From assembly GCA_932294295.1 (NCBI GenBank), contig OW028584.1, forward strand, positions 10,300,407-10,364,406: a stretch of DNA of 64,000 nucleotides. Direction: 5' to 3'. Both the position numbers and the translations under genes were made by a program. The notes beneath the pieces are model-generated. The model did not search any database, had not been told where the DNA came from, and was given only the letters and a program-made list of their open reading frames with translations. The DNA comes from Alitta virens (taxonomy: Eukaryota > Annelida > Polychaeta > Phyllodocida > Nereididae). Positions 36,792 to 45,577 of this stretch are shown here, piece after piece; the first letter of the stretch is position 1, and every line of letters begins with the position of its first letter.

Positions 36792-38264
36792 ATGACACAG
36801 ACTGTTTTGTCAGATTCGTATGTTGGTTATTCAGAGGAGCTGGCTATTTTTGAGAAGCCATTGCAAAATGTTGGGGTACGAAGAATGCACTCTTCAACAT
36901 ATTACCCCATCAATGACTTTTCAAATCAGGGAGTCATTCAGTTTAGCGTGCCGAATAACGGTGGATCTTATCTAGATCTGAGATCTACAAGGTTGAACAT
37001 TACGTGCAAGATAGTGGGGCGCAATGGTGAGGCCATTAAACCCCCAGAATTTGTGCCTGGTGTTAGCTCAGATGAATCTGATAGTGACGAGGATGATGGC
37101 GCAGGTGCCGGTGCCGGTGCAGGTGCTGGTGCCACTGCAGGAGCAGGTGCTAAGAAAGTGGAAAAAGCAGACGATGGGAAAATAGCTGCAGCCGTTTCAG
37201 TTGTTAATAACTTTATGCTTTCCATGTTCAGCAGAGTTGATGTGGCCCTACAGAACAAAGTTCTGACTCATTCAGACCAGTCCTACCCCTATCTGTCGTA
37301 CATGAAGGCTTTGCTATATACCAGTGAAGAAATGAAAAATGGTACTCTACAGATGGCCATGTATTACAAGGACACGGGCGGTGAACTAGGGGACCCTAAT
37401 TGGCAAACTTCAGACAATTTAGGTATGAAAACAAGAGCTAAGTATTTTCTGCATTCAAAAGAAGTGGACATGTGTGGACACCTATACAGTGACATCCTAG
37501 AACTGAGTCGCTTTATTCCTAACGGTGTACCCCTGAGTTTAACCCTGTATCCTAGCACTCCAGAGTTCTGTCTCCTGGCCTCAAACAATACACCTGGAAA
37601 ATTCAAAGTTGTCATAACCAAGGCATCATTGGACGTTGCAATGGTTGATGTTGATCCTATCATTTCTGTGGCTCATGCTGAACTGTTGCAAACAAGACCA
37701 GCAATTTTCCCATACATTAAAACTGAAGTAAAAAAAATCACTCTGACCAGGGGGGTGTTCTCGGGAGAGTTCAATGACCCTTTTAATGGCAGGGTTCCTG
37801 CTGAAATGGTGTGCGGACTGGTGTCAGACTCTGCAAACCATGGCACCTTGGGGGAGAACCCCTTCCTGTTTGAGCACAGCTGTCTGAACTTCATACAGGT
37901 CACTGTTGATGGTCAAGACCTCTCCCAAGGGCCCATACAACCTAGGTATGTTACATCGTCTACTGATAATACAAACAGTCAGTACATGGACGCTTACAAA
38001 ACACTGTGCGGTGTTGACGGGTATGGCTACGCCATACCTGTAACGAGAGAGGACTATCCAGGAGGTTACTGTCTTTACAGGTTTTTCTCTGAACCATCAA
38101 GCTCAGGGTCAAATGATGATGTCATACCACTGAAAAGGAGCGGTAACATGAGAGTGTCAATAAAATTTGACAAGCAGCTGACAAGACCTACAACCCTAAT
38201 AATTTTTGCAAAGTTCCCGGCTGCCCTGAAGATAGACAAAAACCGTGCAGTATTTGAAATTTGA
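36792..38264 (+). CDS. MCP: Major capsid protein (double jelly-roll, hexon-like), 490 aa
   Basis: The largest gene of the capsid module, followed directly by the packaging ATPase. Length and features fit Polinton double-jelly-roll capsid proteins: SSTYYPINDFSNQGVIQFSV and SYLDLRSTRLNITCKI in the first barrel, YLSYMKALLYTSEE in the middle, and a beta-rich second half ending LTRPTTLIIFAKFP. It is expected to form the pseudo-hexagonal capsomers. Unusual is an insert at residues ~93-120: an acidic Ser-Asp-Glu run (93-102), then an almost pure Gly-Ala tract (103-120), then a basic turn. This is likely an exposed flexible loop between strands. The frame is intact. An AT-rich, T-rich leader (36757-36791) precedes the ATG. 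Confidence 0.9.
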   Translation: MTQTVLSDSYVGYSEELAIFEKPLQNVGVRRMHSSTYYPINDFSNQGVIQFSVPNNGGSYLDLRSTRLNITCKIVGRNGEAIKPPEFVPGVSSDESDSDEDDGAGAGAGAGAGATAGAGAKKVEKADDGKIAAAVSVVNNFMLSMFSRVDVALQNKVLTHSDQSYPYLSYMKALLYTSEEMKNGTLQMAMYYKDTGGELGDPNWQTSDNLGMKTRAKYFLHSKEVDMCGHLYSDILELSRFIPNGVPLSLTLYPSTPEFCLLASNNTPGKFKVVITKASLDVAMVDVDPIISVAHAELLQTRPAIFPYIKTEVKKITLTRGVFSGEFNDPFNGRVPAEMVCGLVSDSANHGTLGENPFLFEHSCLNFIQVTVDGQDLSQGPIQPRYVTSSTDNTNSQYMDAYKTLCGVDGYGYAIPVTREDYPGGYCLYRFFSEPSSSGSNDDVIPLKRSGNMRVSIKFDKQLTRPTTLIIFAKFPAALKIDKNRAVFEI

Positions 38265-38298
38265 TCATTCCAGAGTCATCAGTAAAGCTGTTAACACC

Positions 38299-38979
38299 AT
38301 GACAAGTGTCCAGGGGTCTTTGACACTGTTCAAACTGCCTAAAAACATACTTGTCACAGGTTCAAGCCAGGCTGGAAAGACCTTTTTTGTGAAAAACCTC
38401 TTGCTACATCATGAGGAAATGTTCAAACCGCAGGTGAACAAAATCATATATTGTTTTACCATATGGCAAGATAAGTATGAAGAACTGGAGTCATCTCTAG
38501 GTGATCTGATTGAATTTAGGACTGATATACCTACAAAAGATGAACTGGTGCAAATATGGGAGGACACCAAAGGTGAAACCCTTTTGGTGCTGGACGACAA
38601 AATGACCAGTCTAGAAGACAATGCACAAGGCAAAGCTGTGGTCGAAACAGTTTGCGTTCTCTGCCACCATTGCCACATCTCATGTATAATCACTTTGCAA
38701 AACATGTACCATGCTAGCAAAGCTGTTAGAGAGATAGGTCTAAACTCGCAATACATATGCCTGTTCAGAAACAATAGAAGTGCACGTCAGATTAAAATGC
38801 TGGCTTCTCAAACTATGCCTACACAGATTCCTTATTTCATGGCTAGCTACGATCTGGCAACAGCTCAAAATTACGGATACCTCGTTGTGGATTTATCTGC
38901 AAATATTGATAACCGTTATAAATTGAAGACTAACATTTTTCCACAGGATCAGACAGTTATTTACATGCCCAAAAAATGA
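38299..38979 (+). CDS. ATP: A32/FtsK-HerA-type genome packaging ATPase, 226 aa
   Basis: Pumps viral DNA into capsids in this virus lineage. Walker A is GSSQAGKT (residues 21-28) and Walker B is LLVLDD (95-100). The sensor region SCIITLQNMYHASKAVREIG and the following LFRNNRSARQ are typical of the A32-like group. Start taken at ATG 38299; a longer frame would need GTG at 38245 overlapping the capsid gene. The stop codon overlaps the next gene's start as ATGA (38976-38979). Size is typical and all motifs are intact. Confidence 0.95.
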   Translation: MTSVQGSLTLFKLPKNILVTGSSQAGKTFFVKNLLLHHEEMFKPQVNKIIYCFTIWQDKYEELESSLGDLIEFRTDIPTKDELVQIWEDTKGETLLVLDDKMTSLEDNAQGKAVVETVCVLCHHCHISCIITLQNMYHASKAVREIGLNSQYICLFRNNRSARQIKMLASQTMPTQIPYFMASYDLATAQNYGYLVVDLSANIDNRYKLKTNIFPQDQTVIYMPKK

Positions 38980-39299
38980 ACCTGATCAAAGAAAATATCA
39001 TATTTCTCCAAGCTGTTGCAACTTTGTCTAAGAAGCAGGTTAAGGAACTTTTGAAGCATGCTGAAAAGGACCAAATAAGGGCGATAGGTGAAATAGCCAA
39101 AAATGTCTTGACCAACAACCTTAGACCCCCTGAGTCTTATAAAGCTGTCATGAAAAAGCATAGGTGGGCCATTAGAGCAATAGCCGAGGACAGAGCAGCA
39201 CACCGTGTCAGACTACAGACCATTGTAAGAAAACCTGACGCTGTGTCACACATGATCCGTGCCGTTCTGGACAAACTCACAGCTCTTACTAAACAGTAA
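38976..39299 (+). CDS. Small helical basic protein after ATPase, 107 aa
   Basis: Overlaps the ATPase stop by ATGA and the next gene's start by TAATG, so it is embedded in a compact coding run. The protein is helical and basic: KKQVKELLKHAEKDQIRAIGEIAKNVL, then KKHRWAIRAIAEDR, then a hydrophobic C-terminal helix. From memory, a small protein with this pattern (a K-x-L-L-K-A-x-x-D-x-I-x-A-I-x-E-like core and a hydrophobic tail) recurs in adintoviruses and Polintons beside the structural genes. Proposed roles include a minor virion or core protein; none is shown here. Confidence 0.75.
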   Translation: MNLIKENIIFLQAVATLSKKQVKELLKHAEKDQIRAIGEIAKNVLTNNLRPPESYKAVMKKHRWAIRAIAEDRAAHRVRLQTIVRKPDAVSHMIRAVLDKLTALTKQ

Positions 39300-39760
39300 T
39301 GGCCGAAGAACACATAGTATTACCAAGAGAACGCTATCAAAGAATGCTCGATCAAATGGCTGAAAAGAAACAGGGTTCTGCAGAGGAAAGAGACAATTCA
39401 CACCAGGAAGGCGAGAAAACAAATGAACAGCACGATCGTTCAACACCAGAGGACGCCACCAGTGACAGCCAGGGTAGCAGTGACCTAGAAAGGACTAGGG
39501 ATGATGTTACAGAGGCCGGAATGCATGCAGTTGAACATCGTGACATGGCGCCTCCAGGCATTACATCGGGGGATCTGAAAAAGCTTGTGGACACAAAACG
39601 CAAAAAAACACTCAAAACCAAGTCTCAACGTCAGACTCCCAGGGGAAAAAGTACCTTGTTAAGGTACCAGCGAGGTACACCTGCAGCAAAAAAATTTAAG
39701 AGGAAGCCTGCGTCCAAGGCCCTTGCCCATATTAAGCAGAACTGGGTGAACATTGTGTGA
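39299..39760 (+). CDS. Hydrophilic basic protein, candidate core protein, 153 aa
   Basis: Starts at the ATG overlapping the previous stop (TAATG). It has a short helical N-terminus (IVLPRERYQRMLDQMAEK) and a long polar, Glu/Ser/Thr-rich and probably disordered middle (~25-85). The C-terminus is strongly basic (TKRKKTLKTKSQRQ, KKFKRKP). The charge split resembles DNA-condensing virion core precursors, an inference from composition. The last protein of the structural cluster; a shared poly(A) signal follows at 40284. Confidence 0.68.
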   Translation: MAEEHIVLPRERYQRMLDQMAEKKQGSAEERDNSHQEGEKTNEQHDRSTPEDATSDSQGSSDLERTRDDVTEAGMHAVEHRDMAPPGITSGDLKKLVDTKRKKTLKTKSQRQTPRGKSTLLRYQRGTPAAKKFKRKPASKALAHIKQNWVNIV

Positions 39761-40587
39761 TTGCGAAATATGAATTGCATGCAGAACCGGTTTTTGTGAA
39801 AAAAAGTTGTTGTTTTTAAAAATGACGGTTAAGGTCCATTAAACGCTCTTTGAACCCACAAGAGACATGCTCATTTCATTGTTCCGCTGTTAATCATTTT
39901 TAATTGTCTAAATGAAAGATTTTTGCGCAGTTAGACGTTTGACCATATTTGACCACATGTCGATGTGGACCGTGCATGAATTTGTCTATGTATGAATGGT
40001 GTTTTAAACAACGATGTGTTACCTATAATTTTTTAATTTGAATTGCGCAATATTTTATTTTGTAATTCTTTTCAAACTGTGTATTATATGATGATACTGT
40101 GTAGCTATGCTAGACGCTAAAATATTTGTTTTCACTGTTATGACGATGCCTAGTGCTAATCAGTTATACTAAGTAGTATTAGACTTTTGAACTTTTTCAT
40201 TGTTTTTGCAAAGCCTTGTCAAAGTTGTTTTTACGAAAAATTGAAATATATCTGACTAAAACATGTATATAAATTAACTATTAAATAAACTTTGTGAAAA
40301 TTTTAATTTGTGTACGAGTTTTTGGATAAGTCCTAACAGGAAAAACTGTGGTGTCTTTTTTTGAGGGTGATAAACAAAAGACCAGTGTGTTAAAACCAGT
40401 TACACAACTTCCTTTTATTTTTACTGGTTTTAATGCATCGCTAACCAAAATGGTAGCCTGTCAAGACGTGTCCAGTACAGGAAACAGCTTACAGATGTCG
40501 ACCATTGGCTAGAACCCTAGCACGTGCATATAGATCCTTTCATAGCATGTGGCGACCCTAGTGAGCGTTCGATGTAACAGCGTTGTA
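39761..40587. other. AT-rich non-coding region after structural cluster
   Basis: No convincing open frame on either strand. The first ~530 bp are the probable 3' untranslated region of the structural transcripts, with AATAAA at 40284-40289. The rest leads to the next promoter. Frames reported on the minus strand near 40509-40706 are short and lack support. Confidence 0.6.
40284..40289 (+). terminator. Poly(A) signal of structural gene cluster
   Basis: AATAAA followed within 30-40 bp by a GT/T-rich stretch (TTTGTGAAAA...TTTGTGTACG). It is the first canonical signal after the capsid, ATPase and core genes. Confidence 0.6.
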
Positions 40588-40650
40588 ATTGGCTGAGATG
40601 TCCAAAAGTCCTCCCCTTCACACAAAACAAAGGTGAAAGTCATATAAAAG
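40588..40650 (+). promoter_or_regulatory. CCAAT/TATA promoter of second PC4-like gene
   Basis: Inverted CCAAT (ATTGG) at 40588-40592 and a strong TATAAAAG at 40643-40650. The ATG follows at 40763, giving an expected leader of about 85-95 bases. Confidence 0.65.
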
Positions 40651-40762
40651 TAAAAAGAGCTCATTACACAAGCACCTACTGCTCCACCAGTTGACCAGCC
40701 TTTCAAGCATCCTTCCTGCCGGAACCCACGCTCTCAGCATCCACTGCTCACTCGTCGTCATT

Positions 40763-42151
40763 ATGTCAAAGTTAGCACGAAGTAACACCTCTGAAGCGAA
40801 GGTGTTTCACACCGACTCGGGGACATTAGTTCGCGGAAAATTTTTATGGTTCCGCGAACTAGGCTCGCGAAAATTTCTGGTACTGCAACGTTACAAAGGT
40901 TTGGTGAAGCTACATTTGAGAAATTACGTTTTGGAAGAAGAAGAATACGTGTTGGTGCCGACGAAACGAGGCGTAGTCTTAGATAAACAGCAGACCGGAG
41001 ATCTCCTCTGCGCTTTACCAGAATTGAGCAAGGTCATCAAAAATGTAAGTTTTACTTTCAAAAATTATTCTTTTTTATTGAAACAACACCCTTCAAGTGT
41101 TCTTTTATAAGTTCCTTTTAAAAATTTTTTTTTTTGCTTTTTCTCTGAGAGATTTTTCCCAAAAAGTAACTGATTTACTTAAAAAACTATTTTTTTACTG
41201 TATTAAAACACTTGTATACAGCTCTTTTAAGTAAAGTCGTTTATTTTTAAAATAAACGTTTTTGCAGAGATCTCCAAGAAACTTATTTAATTAAAAAAGT
41301 CAGCATGTATGTATGTATGTATGTATGTATGTATGTATGTATGTATGTATGTACGTATGTATGTATGTATGTATGTAGGTAGGTATGTAGGTATGTATGT
41401 ATGTATGTATGTATGTACGTGTAAAATTTTCAAGCACCGATTTGACACTTTTCTTGTATTTTTTTAAAAAAAACAGGGCAAAGACTTTGACAGTGACGAG
41501 GAACTGCCGGCGGACACCAATACGGGGGCTGATGAATCGGGCCCCATCATGTTTGATGACGATGACTGTGAGCCCGGCGATGCTGGGACTGGGGAGTGCC
41601 TCCACAATGGCACGGATGAAGACGGCTTCAGAGACTTCATTCCGGCCGAATTAAAACACCACGTGGGGAAAAACGTGTTCGCTGTTGCCAAGAAAGCGTA
41701 CAGCTCCCTAGATGTACGCCATTACTTTTTTACGAATGAAAATCCTAAATCTGTGCATCCGACACGTAAGGGCATCAATCTAGGCGAGTACGAGTTCGAG
41801 AAATTAAAGAGGTTTCTACCTCAGTTGGAAGAAACGTGGCAAGGTTTGAGAGAGCTGCCAGAATGCAACACAACGCACAAGACGCCACTTTCGCAGGCAC
41901 GTTGTGTTCATTGCATGCCGATGCCTAAGAGCAACAACTTGCAGAACAAGGCTGGGCCGCCTGTCAGCTTTGAAAATGACGACACCCTGTTGGAAGATGC
42001 CGAGGGGTATGTGCCCGAGCAAATCACCAGCATTCTACTGGCGGCAACATCATCGCCACCGCCTCTAAGCACTCCGGCGAAGCGTCCCCGGCTAAGCGAT
42101 GTGACCCCTGCCAGGCCCCTGAAGCGGCCCAGGGCATCACCGGCAGCTTGA
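40763..42151 (+). CDS. Spliced protein with two PC4-like domains, 318 aa
   Basis: Exon 1 is 40763-41044, exon 2 is 41477-42151, phase 0, joined across a 432-bp GT-AG intron. Start is the first ATG after the TATA box. Domain one (residues ~20-90) reads GKFLWFRELGSRKFLVLQRY, VKLHLRNYVLEEEEYVLVP, then KRGVVLDKQQTGDLLCALPE. This is the PC4/SUB1 pattern of strands, an R-x-Y step, a G-[IV]-x-L turn and a helix. An acidic linker (DSDEELPAD, DDDDCEPGD) follows. Domain two reads VGKNVFAVAKKAYSSLDVRHY, then PTRKGINLGEYEFEKLKRFL. The C-terminus is Pro/Ser-rich with likely nuclear signals (AKRPRL, LKRPRA). A nuclear single-strand-binding or transcription-cofactor role is inferred. It shares domain plan with the gene at 33269 but little direct identity. 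Confidence 0.78.
41045..41476 (+). other. Intron containing a GTAT microsatellite
   Basis: Donor AAT|GTAAGT, acceptor AAAACAG|GGCAAAG. The joined frame stays open from exon 1 into the following acidic linker. The intron is T-rich with a tetranucleotide array in its centre. Confidence 0.8.
41304..41420 (+). repeat. (GTAT)n microsatellite
   Basis: About 28 tandem tetramers of GTAT/TATG with a few GTAC and GTAG variants, inside the intron of the second PC4-like gene. Long repetitive peptides on either strand here are artefacts of the array. Confidence 0.95.
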
Positions 42152-43060
42152 GGGGTGCAAAAACGGCTGTGTCATAGGACGACTGGTGCCCCCCCACACA
42201 CCGTTGTCTAAGCGTCGTTTTTTATATTTTATGTAGTTTAGTGCTTTCAAAACAGGTGGTCTGGTTTCAAAAAGGGCAGATGAGAGGGAGCAGCACGTCT
42301 ACGTGATGAGGACTGGACAACCTCGTCATAGCATCCTTCACCTGAAAAACCTGGTCGCACCAGTACCACCACGCGTGGTTATTGAAAAAAAAAGACGCAC
42401 CACGCAATATTTAGCCTTTTTTCTTTTATAAGCGAAAATAGAGGAACAGTGCATCGTTTGTTAGCCTCAAAATGTGTGTTTACATATCTATTTCTACATC
42501 TTAAAATTTTTTAACAACTGTTTTTTATTTTTTTTGTTTTAGAAAACGAATGCTACGCATGTGTAGTTTTTTGTGGTAAAAAGTAAAACCTATCATACGT
42601 TGTTATTACGTAACTACGTAACTACATACATATTCCTTTTTGATATGTCTTTGACACAGTATTTTTTTCATGTTAAAAGAGTATTTTAAAAATGTTCACT
42701 GCAAAAATGATTTTTGGGTTTTTTTCAAAATAAAAATACACTGCTATAGTTTGCTTGTGTAGTGTTTTTAAAAGCTTCTGTCAACTCGTCTGGTTATTAT
42801 TTCTGTTTTTTGGATACAAAAAGACAATTATCTATTAACTGAGAAAGCTTCACTTTTTTGAACATACAGTTTTGTTTTTTGTTCATAATTGTAATTAAAA
42901 AAGCCTCTCTTCGAGTGAGTGGGAGATATATTATATTATATTATATTTTATTATATTATCCGTTTGCAAAGTTTTACATTATTAATTGCAACGTCTGCAA
43001 AAAAAAAAAAAAAAAACAATGAAATGAAAAGATGCTGTTTCAAAACTATATATATACAGC
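42152..43060. other. 3' untranslated and convergent non-coding region
   Basis: AT-rich, no credible gene on either strand. It includes AATAAA at 42729-42734 followed by a GT-rich stretch (TTGCTTGTGTAGTG), the likely 3' end of the second PC4-like transcript. A TATTA-type simple repeat lies at about 42928-42960 and an 18-20 A run near 42998-43017. Confidence 0.6.
42729..42734 (+). terminator. Poly(A) signal of second PC4-like gene
   Basis: AATAAA with a downstream GT-rich element, 578 bp after the stop. No closer canonical signal was seen. Confidence 0.5.
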
Positions 43061-43065
43061 CAACC

Positions 43066-43188
43066 AGCAGGCGGCAAAGCCGCCTGCTTAGGGGGGGTGC
43101 GTGCCGCGGCTCTTAAGAGCCGACCGGCACTCTGTGCCTCCGGGCGGTATTGTACCGCGCGGCCTTGTGCCGCGCGGCACGTCGTGCC
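43066..43188. other. GC-rich cluster of six hairpins
   Basis: A 120-bp GC island in AT-rich surroundings made almost wholly of inverted repeats. (1) A 10-bp stem with AAA loop at 43066-43088. (2) 43101-43130, with the 16-bp palindrome CGGCTCTTAAGAGCCG inside a GTGCCG/CGGCAC outer stem. (3) GGCAC-TCT-GTGCC at 43126-43138. (4) GCGGTA-TTG-TACCGC at 43144-43158. (5) CCGCGCGGC-CTTGT-GCCGCGCGG at 43155-43177. (6) GGCAC-GTC-GTGCC at 43176-43188. GTGCC/GGCAC recurs in several. It lies between the convergent gene blocks. Function is unknown: candidate replication or packaging structure, transcription barrier, structured RNA, or a nested insertion. Confidence 0.8.
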
Positions 43189-43225
43189 AAGCGGCATTTA
43201 AAGGGAGCCGCTCGCAGCCGTCTCT

Positions 43226-44008
43226 CTCGATCTCGATCTCGAACAAACAAACCAAAGAAAATGTACAAAAAAGAAATATATTGTGTTTTTAAAATAACGC
43301 CATTTTATTAACCAAAACCCCCCTCCCGCCCCACACACTGCGCCATACCCCCCCGTATATACACCCCACATATCCATACACAGCACTCGTGCATACTATA
43401 TATGCCAAAAACAACATTGTGGTAAAAAAATTACTGTTATACAAGCGTCCATCAAAAAAAAAAAAAAGACACAAAACAGACAGACATACGGACAGGCCAC
43501 CAGGACTGTAAAAAACGTATTGTAAAAAATAAACTGCGCAAAAAATATCAAAGTGAAGGGATCCAAACCTTCTACACGTGTTTTTAAAGTATTTTATATA
43601 TACAATCTTAGGGCCAAGTTCAACTGTGATATGTTATACACATACATATATATTATATACATGCCATTTTACGACACCATCTTATGACGCGTCTATGCTA
43701 AGCGAGTATATTGTAAAAACGATTTCAAGTATAATATGTACATCTGAAAAATATTTTAAACGTATTCTGCACTTTTATATATTTTATCCTGCACCATAAC
43801 TTTGTATGACTAGACATTTTAAAACCGTATTTTTTCGTACATGTTTTTACAGTAAAAATATTTTACAACACTTTTTACATTATACAGAACATGTCCTAAC
43901 ACGCACAGACATTTTGTGGAGAAAATTTTTGTTTAAATATACAAACGCGTGCAACATCAAAAAACGGTAGGAAATCACACTCCTTGCCAAAAAATGGGAG
44001 GAGAGAGT
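43226..44008. other. Non-coding region downstream of leftward genes
   Basis: AT-rich with a C-rich patch (43316-43375) and short CTCGAT repeats at its left edge. No credible gene. TTTATT at 43304-43309 (AATAAA on the minus strand) may serve leftward transcripts, but lies 700 bp past the glycoprotein stop. Confidence 0.5.
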
Positions 44009-45577
44009 TCAGACAACTGTCTCACAAAATCCACTAATGTCTGCTTCATTGTCAAAGATGTTGAACTGGACATCTTCATCAATAAGGACGCGGCGAGGCC
44101 ATCTATCTATTCCAGCGGTAGCTTGAACATCAACCACGTGGCTGTCCGCCTGTATACCCTGCTGCTTCAGAGGTGTCGACAACTCGCCGAGTTCCTCGAC
44201 GTATGCAGAGTCACTAAAGCAGGCTGTGGCGCCGGCCACATGTTCCTCAGGGGGTCTGCAGCCTGTACCTGTACCTGTGCCGGTAGGACATCTGAAAACA
44301 ATTGTGATAATAAATTAAGCGTTTTTTAAAGAAATTGTGTTGAGCAAAAAAAATTAATAAATTAAATAAATAAATAATAATAATAACACATTCCATTTGT
44401 TTTTTTGACCCTCCCCACCCATGCAGGAGAAAAGATGAAAAGCATGACCACTCACTGCGTTGAGATGTCGATGACCTCTGCCACCGTTGATGCCAAATTT
44501 TGCAGGGCCGCTCCTCCGACAGGGCCTGCAAGGCGGGCGAGCAGAGCACGCCCCCAGGAACACCGGCAAAGGGCCTCCACCAGCCGAACGAATCCAGGGT
44601 GCCCCTGTAAAAAAAAATAAATAAAAAATAAATAATGTGTTTAGTACAGTAGAGCACAGTATTACGAACCAAAAAATTTTTTATGCACATATTTCGAGGC
44701 CTTTAAAATTAACTTTTATCAAAATATTTTCACAAAGTTTTAAGTTCTAGCACAATTAAAATAACATTTTTGGGGGTTTTACTGTACTTATTTCCAAAAT
44801 AATTAAACCCATTAGGATTATGAAAAACTAATAATGACATAAAATAATGTGTTTAGTACAGTATAGCACAGTATAACGACCTCAAAAATGTTTTATGCAC
44901 ATATTTTTTGGAGACCATTAGAATTAACTTTTATCACATATTTCACAAGTTTTAGGTTCTAGCACAATTAAAATAACATTTTTGGGGTAGATTAATTCAG
45001 GACCGGCACAAGTCGAAAATGCAAAAATTTAGGAACTTACACGTCTGAAGAACACAAGAAGCGTGGTGCACGTGGCAATGACAGCTACAAGGGCAATCAC
45101 GCCGATGGAAAAGCCCGCGATGCCCAGAGCGTTGCCATCCTCAACGCTGTCACTGTCTTCAAAAAACGATCCTGAGGGGGGCCTAGAAAGCCTGGACAGT
45201 TCAGGTGGTCGTGTAGTTGGTGCCTCCTCCACCCCAGGGTCGCAGAGGATGCGTACGTCATGGAGCATTTGTCGTCGGATCAGCGGTCTGTCAGCACAGT
45301 AGGGCGTAGAAGTCATAGCTATTGTAGATAAGCGGTCCATTTCTATTGCCGTGAATTCCGGTATGTACCTTAGCATGGCCCTACCGCTACAGTCGGCGAA
45401 GATTTCGCGCCCTCCGTCGATGTAGTAGCAGGCGCACACACGTCGTCCTGTATCAGCCTGTCCGCAGTCATATTCATATCCATAAGTCCTAGGGTCTGGC
45501 GCAGTGTTCGTCATCAACGGTATCAGCCCCGAAAAAAAATATGTTAAAAAAAAGGCATCTAAAAAAACCTTCCTCAT
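44009..45577 (-). CDS. Three-exon type I membrane glycoprotein A, 322 aa
   Basis: Exons on the minus strand: 45577-45041, 44604-44456 and 44291-44009. Junctions are GTAAGT/TTTTACAG and GTGAGT/TTTTCAG, and the joined frame stays open to TGA. Exon 1 gives a signal-like hydrophobic N-terminus (~1-25), a ~90-residue ectodomain with six Cys (38, 48, 50, 63, 94, 112), a Pro/Ser/acidic stalk and a transmembrane helix (~153-177, FSIGVIALVAVIATCTTLLVFF) ending in RR. Exons 2 and 3 encode a ~143-residue cytoplasmic tail. Cys spacing 2-13-31 is identical to glycoprotein B; the C-x-C...C...IP-x-F pattern recalls a leucine-rich-repeat N-cap. A surface glycoprotein is inferred; family not recognised. Without splicing the frame stops three residues past the RR. 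Confidence 0.68.
44605..45040 (-). other. Intron 1 of glycoprotein A with internal duplication
   Basis: 436-bp GT-AG intron with a long T-rich tract before its acceptor. It is filled by two diverged copies of a ~150-bp sequence, starting AATAATGTGTTTAGTACAGT at 44631 and at 44843, 212 bp apart. Confidence 0.7.

Noticed and set aside
41300..41605. Minus-strand frame with HTYI repeats
   Set aside because: Translation of the GTAT microsatellite.
43066..43225. tRNA or other classical RNA gene in the hairpin cluster
   Set aside because: No cloverleaf order, no TTC-box or anticodon arm; just serial simple stem-loops.
43949..44329. 126-codon plus-strand frame opposite the last exon of glycoprotein A
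   Set aside because: The minus strand has matching splice sites and phase; the plus frame has no supporting signals.
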